Shown piece by piece: positions 1 through 8,463 of a stretch of 64,000 nt of DNA. Position numbers and translations under genes: made by a program. Every line of letters begins with the position of its first letter. Positions within the stretch are counted from its first letter, which is position 1. The notes beneath the pieces were generated by a model. That model was given only the letters and a program-made list of their open reading frames with translations, did not search any database and was not told the origin of the DNA. The stretch covers positions 1 through 64,000 of the forward strand of contig NZ_JBJGXI010000001.1 of NCBI RefSeq assembly GCF_045635475.1, written 5' to 3'. Source of the DNA: JBJGXI01 sp045635475. GTDB lineage: Bacteria; Bacillota; Bacilli; Bacillales; Amphibacillaceae.

Positions 1-78
1 ATTTTACCTCCCTCGCCATATAAAAGTGTTTGCCAATAAATGTACCGTACAATGCCATTCCGTCTACCAACTATAATA

Positions 79-118
79 AACCCTACAGATTCTGGGTTTA
101 ATAAACTGTAGGGTTTTG
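79..118 (+). terminator. Rho-independent terminator, source gene upstream of window
   Basis: A 10-bp perfect stem (AACCCTACAG pairing with CTGTAGGGTT) encloses a 17-nt loop and runs into TTTTG. It probably ends a plus-strand gene lying before the window. The T-run is short, so strength is uncertain. Confidence 0.6.
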
Positions 119-480
119 CTGTTATGTTGCTGTAATTAGAGTTGAGAATAATTCATGATTATTTTTCTTGAATATACATAAATGTCCTGTTCGGTCTATT
201 TATTGAGGAAAGGCTTCCTATCCTTAGATATTCAGGAGCTTTGTTGTTAGTTCATTACGGAACGGGTGCCAGTTCTTTAACCACACCAGAAAAGTATTCC
301 TGCATCAGCTTTAGAACCATTTTGTATAAGGCAACTCAATTGTACCTCCTCTGCCAAGTTTCTTACCAGTAGTTACCACGGAATTTACCACTTGCTGTCA
401 ATGTGTTTACCGATAGATTAAAGTGTTTTAAAAGTAAAAGACATAATCATCTATATTATCATCGTAGAATTAAGCTTATA
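119..480. other. Intergenic stretch with no recognisable gene
   Basis: No open frame with a ribosome binding site is seen on either strand. Around 267 there is a short GGGTGCCAG motif that resembles the start of the REP-like repeats found elsewhere in the window, but too little is left to assign it. Confidence 0.4.
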
Positions 481-516
481 AAATTCCGCAATCATTCTAG
501 GTTGCGGAATTTTTAT
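481..516. terminator. Bidirectional terminator after the small acidic genes
   Basis: The stem AAATTCCGCAA/TTGCGGAATTT encloses a 10-nt loop and is followed by a T-run on the plus strand and TTTTAT on the minus strand. It sits just after the minus-strand gene ending at 609, so it probably ends that small operon. Confidence 0.7.
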
Positions 517-608
517 ATATTGAATGGTATTGTTGTATCTTACAATACATGAATTTTATTATACGTTAGTTGATATTCTATAGAATAATCAACTATAAAA
601 AAAACTTC

Positions 609-776
609 TTACCAATTCTCATCTCCAGTATCTAGATCTTCTTTGGTTGGACCGTATTCTTCTACGTCTTTTTGGTCTTCCCAATTTCCGCGGTCCGAAT
701 CGTCAGTTCCAGTTTCAGCTTGGTAATCTTGCCATTCCTGATCGCGGTCAAACTCAAATGTTTCAGGATCTCTCAT
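609..776 (-). CDS. Small acidic protein, 55 aa, unknown function
   Basis: An ATG at 776 is preceded by a clear ribosome binding site (GGGAGGAAAG, 4 nt away). The 55-residue product is very rich in Asp and Glu, with Trp residues at 15, 32 and 55, and has no signal peptide or membrane segment. It follows another tiny acidic gene (839-991, minus) 62 bp upstream, and a terminator lies about 90 bp downstream, so the two look like one transcript. I do not recognise the family. Strong acidity plus aromatic residues is compatible with a binding or mimic protein, but that is only a guess. Confidence in coding rests on the ribosome site, the operon layout and the compositional coherence. Confidence 0.6.
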   Translation of the reverse strand: MRDPETFEFDRDQEWQDYQAETGTDDSDRGNWEDQKDVEEYGPTKEDLDTGDENW

Positions 777-838
777 TATACTTTCCTCCCTTTATCAATT
801 ATTGTGTAATTTTTCGACAACATAGGATATCCTTTCAC

Positions 839-991
839 TTAATTTGGAAATCCTATTTCATCAGCACAGCTATCATAATCTTGATTAAAGTCATTCCAAT
901 CAATCTGACCGCTACTATTAGAATAGTCCTCAGGGTCTGGACCCTCATGTCTTAAATCTTCTAAATAATCTTCATTTGGATCAAATCGCAC
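839..991 (-). CDS. Small acidic protein, 50 aa, unknown function
   Basis: A GTG start at 991 follows an excellent ribosome binding site (AAAGGAGGTGGAAA). The product is 50 residues, acidic, with a repeated Glu/Asp-Pro-Asp flavour and one Trp and one Cys near the C-terminus. It is similar in size and charge to the next gene (609-776) but I cannot align the two convincingly. No membrane segment is visible. Function is unknown. The position at the edge of a defence-gene cluster makes a modulator or immunity-type role conceivable, but nothing in the sequence shows it. Confidence 0.6.
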   Translation of the reverse strand: MRFDPNEDYLEDLRHEGPDPEDYSNSSGQIDWNDFNQDYDSCADEIGFPN

Positions 992-1549
992 ACTTTCCAC
1001 CTCCTTTCAAAATAAGCTAAAGTCGTTGTTATTACCCAGCGTTCCTTTTCGTCTTCAAATGAAACAGATGCTAACGAAATTTATCATTACCACCTCCTAG
1101 AACAACAAAAAAGCCATGCTCATACGAAATATAAGAAATTAAACAAAAGTAAACATCCTTGTTAATTGACGTTTTGATACTTTTTAAAAGTAATTTCTTA
1201 TTAATTTAACTCGTAGACATAGCTTAAATATTAGTTATTTAGTTACACAAAATGTTTTAGTATTACCTACGACCGTAATTCTAAAAGCATTTTATCGTTA
1301 AATAGTATTACCACTATATAACAACTTTATTCATAATTTTTTTACTTTAACTGAAGTTTGTCATAATGTAATGACTGGAGATTGTAGAATTTGAAAGTAA
1401 TACTTTTGGTGTTCTGTGTCACTCATCAGCCTAAAAAGACGTATTCGTCAGGCCTGAAGATTCATCAACAATAGTTCACTAGTGCTAGATTCAATGTGGT
1501 ATATTAAAATAAGGTAATGCGCTTTCATATAACACATAGGAGTGAGGAA
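992..1549. other. Intergenic region with minus-strand leader-like ORFs
   Basis: On the minus strand, a second strong ribosome site (AGGAGGTGGTA, near 1097-1107) precedes an ATG that opens only a 10-codon frame. An 8-codon frame lies just before it, and overlapping TAA-TGA-TAA stops follow in another frame. After those stops a 38-codon open stretch without a start codon (about 984-1097) looks protein-like. This may be a decayed third small gene or a leader-peptide region. On the plus strand, 1373-1422 resembles the REP-plus-terminator repeat at 35,680-35,730. No full gene is seen. Confidence 0.35.
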
Positions 1550-2032
1550 ATGGGTATTTTAAATAAGGTGTTTAAAGGAGCAGGAAAATTAGCATCTGAA
1601 GCAGTTTCACAATCACAGAAATCTGTCTATCGCCAAAGTCAGAAAAGTGGACAAAAAATCGCTGGTAAAACAATTCAAGAGTGGGATAGGGAATGGCGAT
1701 ATGTTGGAACATTAAGTCGCATTAACTTAACAGATTTTAATAAATACGTTGGTCTCTATAAAGCAACACTTGCTGGAGAAGTAGTTTATATTGGTAGAGC
1801 AATAGAATGGAATAATGGTGGATTTAGAAAGAGGTTATCAGATTACAGGCGAGAAAGTAATAGCGCAAGGATGCATGAATCTGGACAAAAAATGTATCAA
1901 TATAGAGATGATTTAAGCATTGAATTACTAATAATAGGTAGTAATGAACAGGCTGCAAAAGTCACAAGTACTATAGAAGGTATGATGGTAGGAAAATATG
2001 CCCCGAGTTGGAATAAAGTAAGAAACTTTTAG
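1550..2032 (+). CDS. GIY-YIG nuclease-like domain protein
   Basis: This 160-aa protein carries a C-terminal GIY-YIG-like domain. GLY is at residues 68-70, YIG at 80-82, arginines lie in the following helix (93-100), and a conserved-position Glu at 133 sits in TIEGMMVGKYAPSWN, which matches the catalytic Glu and trailing Asn/Trp of that fold. The first 45 residues are polar and probably a separate helix. I chose ATG 1550 because AGGAGTGAGG precedes it, whereas an in-frame ATG at 1517 has no such site. The family includes homing and restriction nucleases and small host-defence or repair proteins. The gene lies about 120 bp upstream of the large membrane protein at 2152 on the same strand. The substrate is unknown. 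Confidence 0.7.
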   Translation: MGILNKVFKGAGKLASEAVSQSQKSVYRQSQKSGQKIAGKTIQEWDREWRYVGTLSRINLTDFNKYVGLYKATLAGEVVYIGRAIEWNNGGFRKRLSDYRRESNSARMHESGQKMYQYRDDLSIELLIIGSNEQAAKVTSTIEGMMVGKYAPSWNKVRNF

Positions 2033-2151
2033 AGAAACATTGGTCAGAAAATGAGTCAGAATACATATGTGATGATGCAGGATATCAAGCTATGCTAAAG
2101 AATTAATGAGATGTGGTTTTATAGAAGTTAACTACAAGGAGAAAATTGAAT

Positions 2152-4110
2152 ATGGGATTACCTAAGACAGTAGCAGAGCTTGACCGAATCAAGGGAAGAT
2201 GTCAGGAAATAGTTAAAGCAAGAGCAAGAATGTCCGGAGCCTCATCATTCGTTCCGGTTCCAGGAGTAGATATTGCGACAGATATTACCGTTTTTATTGA
2301 ATTAATTCCAAGAATAAACAGTGAGTTTGGGTTAACAAAAACACAGATAGACCGCCTGGATAATCACTTGCGAAAAATAGTATTCCGTTCCTTGCATAGG
2401 ATTTCTACCCGTTACGGAACAAACCTATTAAATGAGACAGTTGGTAAAAACATAAGAGGTGCTGTTCAAAAAAAATTAGCTGCAGCAATACTAAGAAAGC
2501 AAGCGGGAAAGCAGTCTGGTAAGCAAATATTAAAATATATTCCACTTGCTGGGCAAGCTGTGGCAGCAGGACTTGGATATATGTCAATCCAAAAGGCGGG
2601 AAATGAGCATATTGAAAGCTGCTACCAGCTAGTAAGAGAAATTATTAGAGAAAGAGAAAGATATGAGCAAGAATTAAGGGAAAAGACGAAGAAAACAACA
2701 AAGCGAAAAAAATGGGTATTTAAACGTGTGTTTGGAATGTTATTGGCTACAGCTATTGTAGTAGTCCTGTTTGGCCTGTTAGTACCAAAATTTTGGGAGT
2801 TACTACCTTTGGACCAAACCGATCCAGTTGCAGTAGGTGCCGTTTCCGAATCAGCTAAAGTTGGGGATGTCGTCATTGCAGTAGTGGAGGATGTTGCAGA
2901 CGAAACTATAAACATAAAAGATCCTGAGTCGAAAAGAGAAGCCCCCGTTTCAATAGAAATAGTAAACCCAACATCTAAAATAAGAGTTAATCAATCTTTT
3001 CCATTGCAAGTGAAGATTGAAAATTCACCTGAAGGACAGAGCGCATATATAACGTATGAGTCAAGCAACCCCGAAGTTGTTTCTGTAAACAATCAAGGTG
3101 TTGTTACAGGTGTCAATAATGGCAGCGCGACCATAACAGTCAAAACGCTAGGAGAATCGTCTTCCTTTAACATGGAAGTTTCCAATATTATTTGGACTGC
3201 TGATATAGATTATTTAGAGAAGAGTGCTAATATTACCTGGTCTACTGGTGAAGAGTGGGTTGGAATTGATTCACGCCTTATAAACAATAAAACAGGAACT
3301 TTAGCAAAAGAATACCAAGGGATTATTCATTTTTACTCGCAGGGTTTACTTGAATTTGAAAAAGATTTTGTGAAGTTGTATGATACGGATTTAGTTCCAA
3401 CTGAGGAGATAAGATTAGTAGAAGAAGGAGACTATTATTCTGGATATGATAATAGAGTAGAAAAGCATTATCAGAAAGTTTCTAATGATGGTTCTAGGTT
3501 GTTTTTTACAACTCATGCAGGAGAAAAAATGCAATATAATTTATTAACAAAAGAATTGGAACATGTATATGAGGAGTATATGACGATATTGGGGTGGTTT
3601 GACCTGAGTTCTGATAATAAGCAAATTGCAATTAACTCTGGTGATAGAATCAATATCTATGATGTAGCTAGTAAAGAGGTCGTCCAAATTCTTGATCATG
3701 ATGAATATATAATTGATTATGGGATTTTTCAGCCGAATGGTAATCAAATAGCAACGATAAATTATTATAATTATAATAAGAGCGTTTATATATGGAACAA
3801 TCAAGGGGGTATTATTGAACATACATTTGAATCTCCGGAATCCACGGATATTGCATATAACTATGACGGTAGCAAATTTGCCATAAGTAGTGAAGATGGA
3901 AGTATATACTTATATGAAACAGAAACCTATAGCCTAATAGATACAATTACTACTGATTATAATAAACAACAACAAGAATTTGAAAAAAGGGGAAACGAAG
4001 TCATTGCTCTATCATTCAGTCCCTATAGTGATAAATTATTAGCTGTTTATCAAGTCGGGCTAAATGATGAACCTGAGGTAGTGGTTTGGGACGTTTCAGG
4101 TAGTAATTAA
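2152..4110 (+). CDS. Multidomain membrane protein: DUF697-like, Ig-like (Big2), beta-propeller
   Basis: This is a 652-aa protein with an unusual architecture. Residues 1-165 are helical with two hydrophobic stretches (SSFVPVPGVDIATDI and KYIPLAGQAVAAGLGY) that recall the DUF697/YcjF group found with GTPases. A basic, Lys-rich linker follows, then one membrane helix near 190-212. Residues about 262-345 form a bacterial Ig-like type 2 domain (SSNPEVVSVNNQGVVTGV...GSATITV). Residues 420-652 contain WD40-like blades such as DRINIYDVASKEVVQIL and SIYLYETETYSLI. The likely topology is cytoplasmic helical domain and extracellular Ig and propeller parts. ATG 2152 has AAGGAG 10 nt upstream; an in-frame TTG at 2146 is less likely. 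Function is unknown; location suggests, but does not prove, a defence or sensing role. Confidence 0.75.
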   Translation: MGLPKTVAELDRIKGRCQEIVKARARMSGASSFVPVPGVDIATDITVFIELIPRINSEFGLTKTQIDRLDNHLRKIVFRSLHRISTRYGTNLLNETVGKNIRGAVQKKLAAAILRKQAGKQSGKQILKYIPLAGQAVAAGLGYMSIQKAGNEHIESCYQLVREIIRERERYEQELREKTKKTTKRKKWVFKRVFGMLLATAIVVVLFGLLVPKFWELLPLDQTDPVAVGAVSESAKVGDVVIAVVEDVADETINIKDPESKREAPVSIEIVNPTSKIRVNQSFPLQVKIENSPEGQSAYITYESSNPEVVSVNNQGVVTGVNNGSATITVKTLGESSSFNMEVSNIIWTADIDYLEKSANITWSTGEEWVGIDSRLINNKTGTLAKEYQGIIHFYSQGLLEFEKDFVKLYDTDLVPTEEIRLVEEGDYYSGYDNRVEKHYQKVSNDGSRLFFTTHAGEKMQYNLLTKELEHVYEEYMTILGWFDLSSDNKQIAINSGDRINIYDVASKEVVQILDHDEYIIDYGIFQPNGNQIATINYYNYNKSVYIWNNQGGIIEHTFESPESTDIAYNYDGSKFAISSEDGSIYLYETETYSLIDTITTDYNKQQQEFEKRGNEVIALSFSPYSDKLLAVYQVGLNDEPEVVVWDVSGSN

Positions 4111-4153
4111 TAGTATGCAATTTTAGTATAAGGTTCATTTAATATAGTGCTTC

Positions 4154-4192
4154 TGCCTGTCACATCCCGTATTTTGGCATATAATGTCGAAC
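4154..4192 (+). repeat. REP-like element copy
   Basis: TGCCTGTCACATCCCG followed by a ...TTTTGGCATATAATGTCGAA tail matches the repeat family seen at 5994, 12859, 35641, 36845 (inverted) and 37592. The copy lies between the convergent genes ending at 4110 and 4522. Confidence 0.6.
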
Positions 4193-4433
4193 GAAGTTCG
4201 TTTAAGGATAAGCACTAGATGTTAAAATTTGGCGCTGTTACAAGACATGGAAAGTGTTTGTTTATGGAGTATAGGGGTCAGTCCCTCCTCATAAAATTAT
4301 TGTAAAATATGTAACCAAATATTAACAGGTCTACTCTGATTAATTTATTGATAAAACCAAGGATTAACTGTTCATATTCAAATATTATAGTATAGGATGG
4401 TTTCATATACTTGCTAATACAATTTATTAAAGT

Positions 4434-4465
4434 AAGACGCGGTATTATTACCGCGTCTTATTTGA
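4434..4465. terminator. Bidirectional terminator between convergent genes
   Basis: An 11-bp perfect stem (AAGACGCGGTA/TACCGCGTCTT) with a 4-nt loop is flanked by A- and T-rich DNA. It separates the plus-strand gene ending at 4110 from the minus-strand gene ending at 4522. Confidence 0.8.
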
Positions 4466-4521
4466 AAATGAACTTTTTAATTGTAAACGAAATACCATAA
4501 GTTAAACAAAGATACTATTTG

Positions 4522-5679
4522 CTATGTACCTTTTATCCACTCCTCTTCATAGGAATTCCTATTAGCGTTAAGATATGGCATCCACTTACTCTGTATTACA
4601 TCTCTTCGGATGACATTATTATGAGTAAAGATGTTGTTGGTAGATTCTGTTAAGATTTCACTCTTTTTATCAAAACCATCTACACCTGACTTACCCATTA
4701 ATTTGTCCATTCCCCAAAGTGTCTTTATATTACTATTAGTTATAGATTTCACCCATTGATCATTTAAAGTTCTTTCATTTAAAACTCTTCCAATATTTAT
4801 ACCTCTATGTTTTTCCCAATCAAAATTCGAATTAATTATTGAACCAGTTAATATTATACTATTAAATTTTACAGGTGGCTTTTCAAAACCTTCTAAGTAG
4901 GATGCAAGTATGTACGTTCCAAAAGAGTGTGCGATAATCGATATATTATCCTCATAATTATAATTAAATCTATCAGATAATTCATGTATCCACTCTCTAA
5001 ATAAGTCAACTATATTATGTCTTTTATGTCGGTTAATTAATAATTCTGGAGTATTTCCTTTATAAATATATGGAGCAACTATCCATCCTTCACTACTGGC
5101 AATAGGAGCTATCTCTTTATTCCATTCTGCAGAACTAAGCAAACCATGAACTGTTACGAGAATTCCTTTTGGTTTTCTTAGATCAATAAAGTGTCTATTT
5201 AAATAAGCACGTTTTACTATTTCATAATCTTCATAACCTGGTTGTTTGATTATCCATTTTTTATTTTCGTTGTATAAGTCGATTTGAACTATACCAATTT
5301 CTTCATCTACCCTACTGTTAGTTAATAAACGAACATATGAATTCACAATGTTTTTGTTTTCTAAGGAAGCAAACATAATATCAAGTTTAACTCCCTCTAT
5401 CATCAATCTATCAGTTCTTGATGGTATATGCTTGTCTTTAGAAAATACAATTAAACAATCTATATCATTAGGTTTGTTATTGTTTGAAATAAATGAGCCT
5501 CCAAAAAATACATACTCAGATCCTCTTTGCACTGCATAATCCAAAATATCAGATATACTCTTTATAAACTGTCTCCTATAATCGGAATTGCAAAAATGAT
5601 TTATAAACTCATCCCCAGTTGTAATATGGACCCCTTTTGGAAGATAATCTCTATTCGTGAAGTCTGGTATATTTTTCAT
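4522..5679 (-). CDS. Nucleotidyltransferase-alpha/beta hydrolase fusion
   Basis: This 385-aa protein appears to join two enzymes. Residues about 50-110 hold a polymerase-beta-type nucleotidyltransferase pattern: GGSF at the start of the fold, then NDIDCLIVF with two acidic residues, and a later Asp in VKLDIMF. From about 170 onward there is an alpha/beta hydrolase: an oxyanion-type LVTVHGLLSS strand and loop, and a nucleophile elbow IIAHSFGTY with Ser in the H-S-F-G context; a C-terminal His (IFTHNN) could complete the triad. ATG 5679 has AGGAGATG upstream. It stands alone on the minus strand beside the Gabija-like pair, divergent from it. The fusion is not one I recognise by name; nucleotidyltransferases of the MNT type occur in toxin-antitoxin and defence systems, so a defence effector is a reasonable inference. 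Confidence 0.65.
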   Translation of the reverse strand: MKNIPDFTNRDYLPKGVHITTGDEFINHFCNSDYRRQFIKSISDILDYAVQRGSEYVFFGGSFISNNNKPNDIDCLIVFSKDKHIPSRTDRLMIEGVKLDIMFASLENKNIVNSYVRLLTNSRVDEEIGIVQIDLYNENKKWIIKQPGYEDYEIVKRAYLNRHFIDLRKPKGILVTVHGLLSSAEWNKEIAPIASSEGWIVAPYIYKGNTPELLINRHKRHNIVDLFREWIHELSDRFNYNYEDNISIIAHSFGTYILASYLEGFEKPPVKFNSIILTGSIINSNFDWEKHRGINIGRVLNERTLNDQWVKSITNSNIKTLWGMDKLMGKSGVDGFDKKSEILTESTNNIFTHNNVIRRDVIQSKWMPYLNANRNSYEEEWIKGT

Positions 5680-6459
5680 TATTCATCTCCTATCCAAAAT
5701 AACTAATTTGTTAATTCAAAATGCTACATAATCATTTGTTATTTTATAGCAATAATAGAGAAATAATTTAGCATATTTGATAATACTAGTAACTATTCTA
5801 ATTTCTAAAACAGTCTTCAAAATATGACATGCTGTATAGAAAATTAACATTTAAGGTCTTGCTTCGACTATTTTATATATCTAATACATATTTTAACATA
5901 AATATCTATATAATCGCGGAACTTTACTTTAAATAATCTGTGCCGATTGTCTCAATCTACCACCACTTTGGATATTAGGATCAGTAAAGGTATGGGTGCC
6001 TGGTCACTTCCCGGATTATGCGTATTATGTCGAAAGATGTTTGTGAAGGGATAAGTTTTTAGGAATTTAAAATTAAAGGTTTTAATTGGGTTATGTGGGC
6101 TGTTTAAAGCCAGAGCTAAGTTTTGTGTCTTAAATCCATCTTTAGTGAAATAGGAGAGTTAGTGTTTACTTCGTAATCAGATTTATTTTTCTTTAATATG
6201 GCTTTATCTTATTTGATATCTAATGCCATACACTTTTTGAACATTTGGATCAGTTATATTAACCATAATCATCAGACGTGTGCAGAAAATCCAAGTTTAG
6301 TCAAACTTATTTAGTGACTATACGTAGAAAATTCTGATAATATAAGTGCGTGGATAATCTATACAAAACCAACGGTTTTAGAAATCAGGGCATCAGTACT
6401 TTCCTACGACAATTTTTATTAGATGACTGTAACATAGATAAATAAAGGGAGAAGATATC
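5680..6459. other. 780-bp divergent intergenic region with a REP copy
   Basis: This lies between the minus-strand fusion gene and the Gabija-like operon and must contain both promoters, although no clean -35/-10 pair stands out. It contains one REP-like copy (see 5994). Near 6250-6290 a segment (GGATCAGTTATATTAACC...) resembles one at 12,958-12,985, so the repeated unit around REP copies is longer than the core. No gene is seen. Confidence 0.5.
5994..6036 (+). repeat. REP-like element copy
   Basis: GGGTGCCTGGTCACTTCCCGG is followed by a GTATTATGTCGAA tail. Same family as 12859 and 35641. The bases after it (GGATAAG...) also resemble those after the 4154 copy. Confidence 0.6.
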
Positions 6460-8463
6460 TTGAATCTATCAAATGGTCCATACATTTCAAATCTAAGCAT
6501 AAAAAATTTTAGGAATTTTAAAGAAACAAAGGTGAATTTAAGCCATAAACAGGTCATAATTGGCGAAAATAATGTTGGGAAAACAAATTTAATAAAAGCG
6601 CTACAACTAATTCTAGATCCGAAGCTCTCAGATGATGACCGTTATTTAGTTGAATCGGACTTTTTTGAAGGTTTAGATTCTCCGATGGACAAAGGTGAAG
6701 AAGTTGAAATATCCATAGAGATCAAAGGTTACGAACATAATAAAACACTTCTTGCAGTCCTATGTGATAGCTCAATTAATAGTGACCCTGCTACTTTACG
6801 ATTAACATACAAGTATTTTGCTGAAGAGAATAGTGATGGAACGTATAGCTATCAATATAAAATATATCAAGGTAACAATGAAGATAATCATTTTACACAT
6901 TATCACCGACGCTTTCTGAACATGAAAGTTATACCAGCAATAAGAGACGTGGATTCGGATTTAAAGAACATCCGGAAGTCACCGGTTAATCAGTTGTTAA
7001 AAAGTTACGATATTCGAAAAGAAGAATTAGAAACAATTGCTGCCGAACTGAAAGAAACAAGCGACAAGGTTTTAAATACAGATGAACTCATCCATTTAAC
7101 CAGTAGCATTAGTACGAGGTTTTCGGATATTATTGGTGAGCAGGTTGATTCAAGTGTTTCTTTGGAGACAATTGACTTGGATCCTAGCCGTATTTTAAAC
7201 TCTTTAAAAATCATGATGGGTAAAGGCAAACGTCCCACCAGTGAAACTTCTTTGGGGTTAACTAATATTCTTTACATCTCATTAATTTTGTTATTATTAG
7301 AGGATAAAACTATTCCATCTATATTGAATGAAGATACTTATATAAAGCTTTTAGAGGAACAAGATAGTGGGATTTTACCTCAGTGTTATGTTAAACGAGA
7401 TAGTGGAAAATATGTTGTTAAGGAAAATATAGAGAATGATTCAGATGAATTTTATGCACTGTATGGATTCATGGAAGATCATTATTCATCAAACAACGGC
7501 TTCACCATACTTGCAATAGAAGAACCGGAAGCTCATCTACATCCGGCTCTTCAAAGGATCATTTTTAAAGATGTGATGGAAAATAGTACTTCTGTTTTAA
7601 TGACTACTCATTCGCCATATATTACTTCAGTTGCACCGTTAAACTCTATTGTTCACTTGCGTTTTAATAGTAACGGAACTAGTGTTAAAACGACAGCATC
7701 ATTACAATTAGAACCAAGAGAACGAAAGGATTTAGAAAGATATATTGATGTAAAAAAAGGTGAATTATATTTTGGGAAAGGTGTAGTTTTAGTTGAAGGG
7801 GTTGCTGAAGAATATTTAGTCCCTAAGTTCTCGGAGCTATTATTAAATCCGTTAGACAAAAAAGGGATTATTTGTTGCAATATAAATTCCACAAACTTTA
7901 AACCATATGTGCATTTTTTGAATGAGCTAGGTATACCTTATGTAGTTATTACTGATGGTGATTATTATTACAAGGTATTAGAAAATGATACGTTGGTGAA
8001 GAAATTTGGGTCTATGATTAAAAAAGAACATACTGATTTCGGATATGACGGTCTTGATCGGACTGAAAAACTACTATTAGAATTAGGGATGGTAACAAAG
8101 GAAGAAATACCTGAAGATTTAAATGAACGTGATGATTTTTTCGCGGATTATTATTTCTTTATTGGACTTCATACATTAGAAATTGACTTAATGCATGATT
8201 CAAAATTCAAAAACTCTGGTAATGTTATAAAGAGATTATTTGATGAACTGACATCTGGAGGACAAAGACAGAAAGAAAATTTCAATCAAGAATTTGATGC
8301 AAAGAACTTTGTGTCTTGCTTGAAAAAAATAGAAAGTAAGCATTCTAAGATTGGCAAAGGGCGTTTTGCTCAGGCACTGTCAACTGAATGTACAAAGGAA
8401 AATATACCGGACTATATAGAAACGGCAATAGACAACATTTATTCGAGAGTTGATACCTTGTGA
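6460..8463 (+). CDS. gajA: OLD-family ATPase/TOPRIM nuclease, GajA-like (Gabija)
   Basis: This 667-aa protein has an ABC-type ATPase head with Walker A GENNVGKT at 35-42 and Walker B with the glutamates in ILAIEEPEAHLHP near 350. A C-terminal TOPRIM domain follows, with the acidic motif LVEGVAEEY near 445 and ITDGD near 493. This is the order of class 2 OLD nucleases. The next gene, a UvrD-like helicase, overlaps by 4 bp; that pair defines the Gabija anti-phage system, in which GajA is an ATP-regulated DNA nicking enzyme working with GajB. At 667 aa it is longer than the well-studied Bacillus GajA (about 580 aa), so this is a variant. Start is TTG 6460 with AAAGGGAGAAG upstream. Confidence 0.8.
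   Translation: MNLSNGPYISNLSIKNFRNFKETKVNLSHKQVIIGENNVGKTNLIKALQLILDPKLSDDDRYLVESDFFEGLDSPMDKGEEVEISIEIKGYEHNKTLLAVLCDSSINSDPATLRLTYKYFAEENSDGTYSYQYKIYQGNNEDNHFTHYHRRFLNMKVIPAIRDVDSDLKNIRKSPVNQLLKSYDIRKEELETIAAELKETSDKVLNTDELIHLTSSISTRFSDIIGEQVDSSVSLETIDLDPSRILNSLKIMMGKGKRPTSETSLGLTNILYISLILLLLEDKTIPSILNEDTYIKLLEEQDSGILPQCYVKRDSGKYVVKENIENDSDEFYALYGFMEDHYSSNNGFTILAIEEPEAHLHPALQRIIFKDVMENSTSVLMTTHSPYITSVAPLNSIVHLRFNSNGTSVKTTASLQLEPRERKDLERYIDVKKGELYFGKGVVLVEGVAEEYLVPKFSELLLNPLDKKGIICCNINSTNFKPYVHFLNELGIPYVVITDGDYYYKVLENDTLVKKFGSMIKKEHTDFGYDGLDRTEKLLLELGMVTKEEIPEDLNERDDFFADYYFFIGLHTLEIDLMHDSKFKNSGNVIKRLFDELTSGGQRQKENFNQEFDAKNFVSCLKKIESKHSKIGKGRFAQALSTECTKENIPDYIETAIDNIYSRVDTL

Noticed and set aside
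647..955. 102-aa plus-strand frame
   Set aside because: It is the reverse strand of the two small acidic genes, which have better starts and ribosome sites.
1507..1532. cre box near 1520 (GCGCTTTCA)
   Set aside because: At least three mismatches to the consensus, and the downstream gene is not catabolic.
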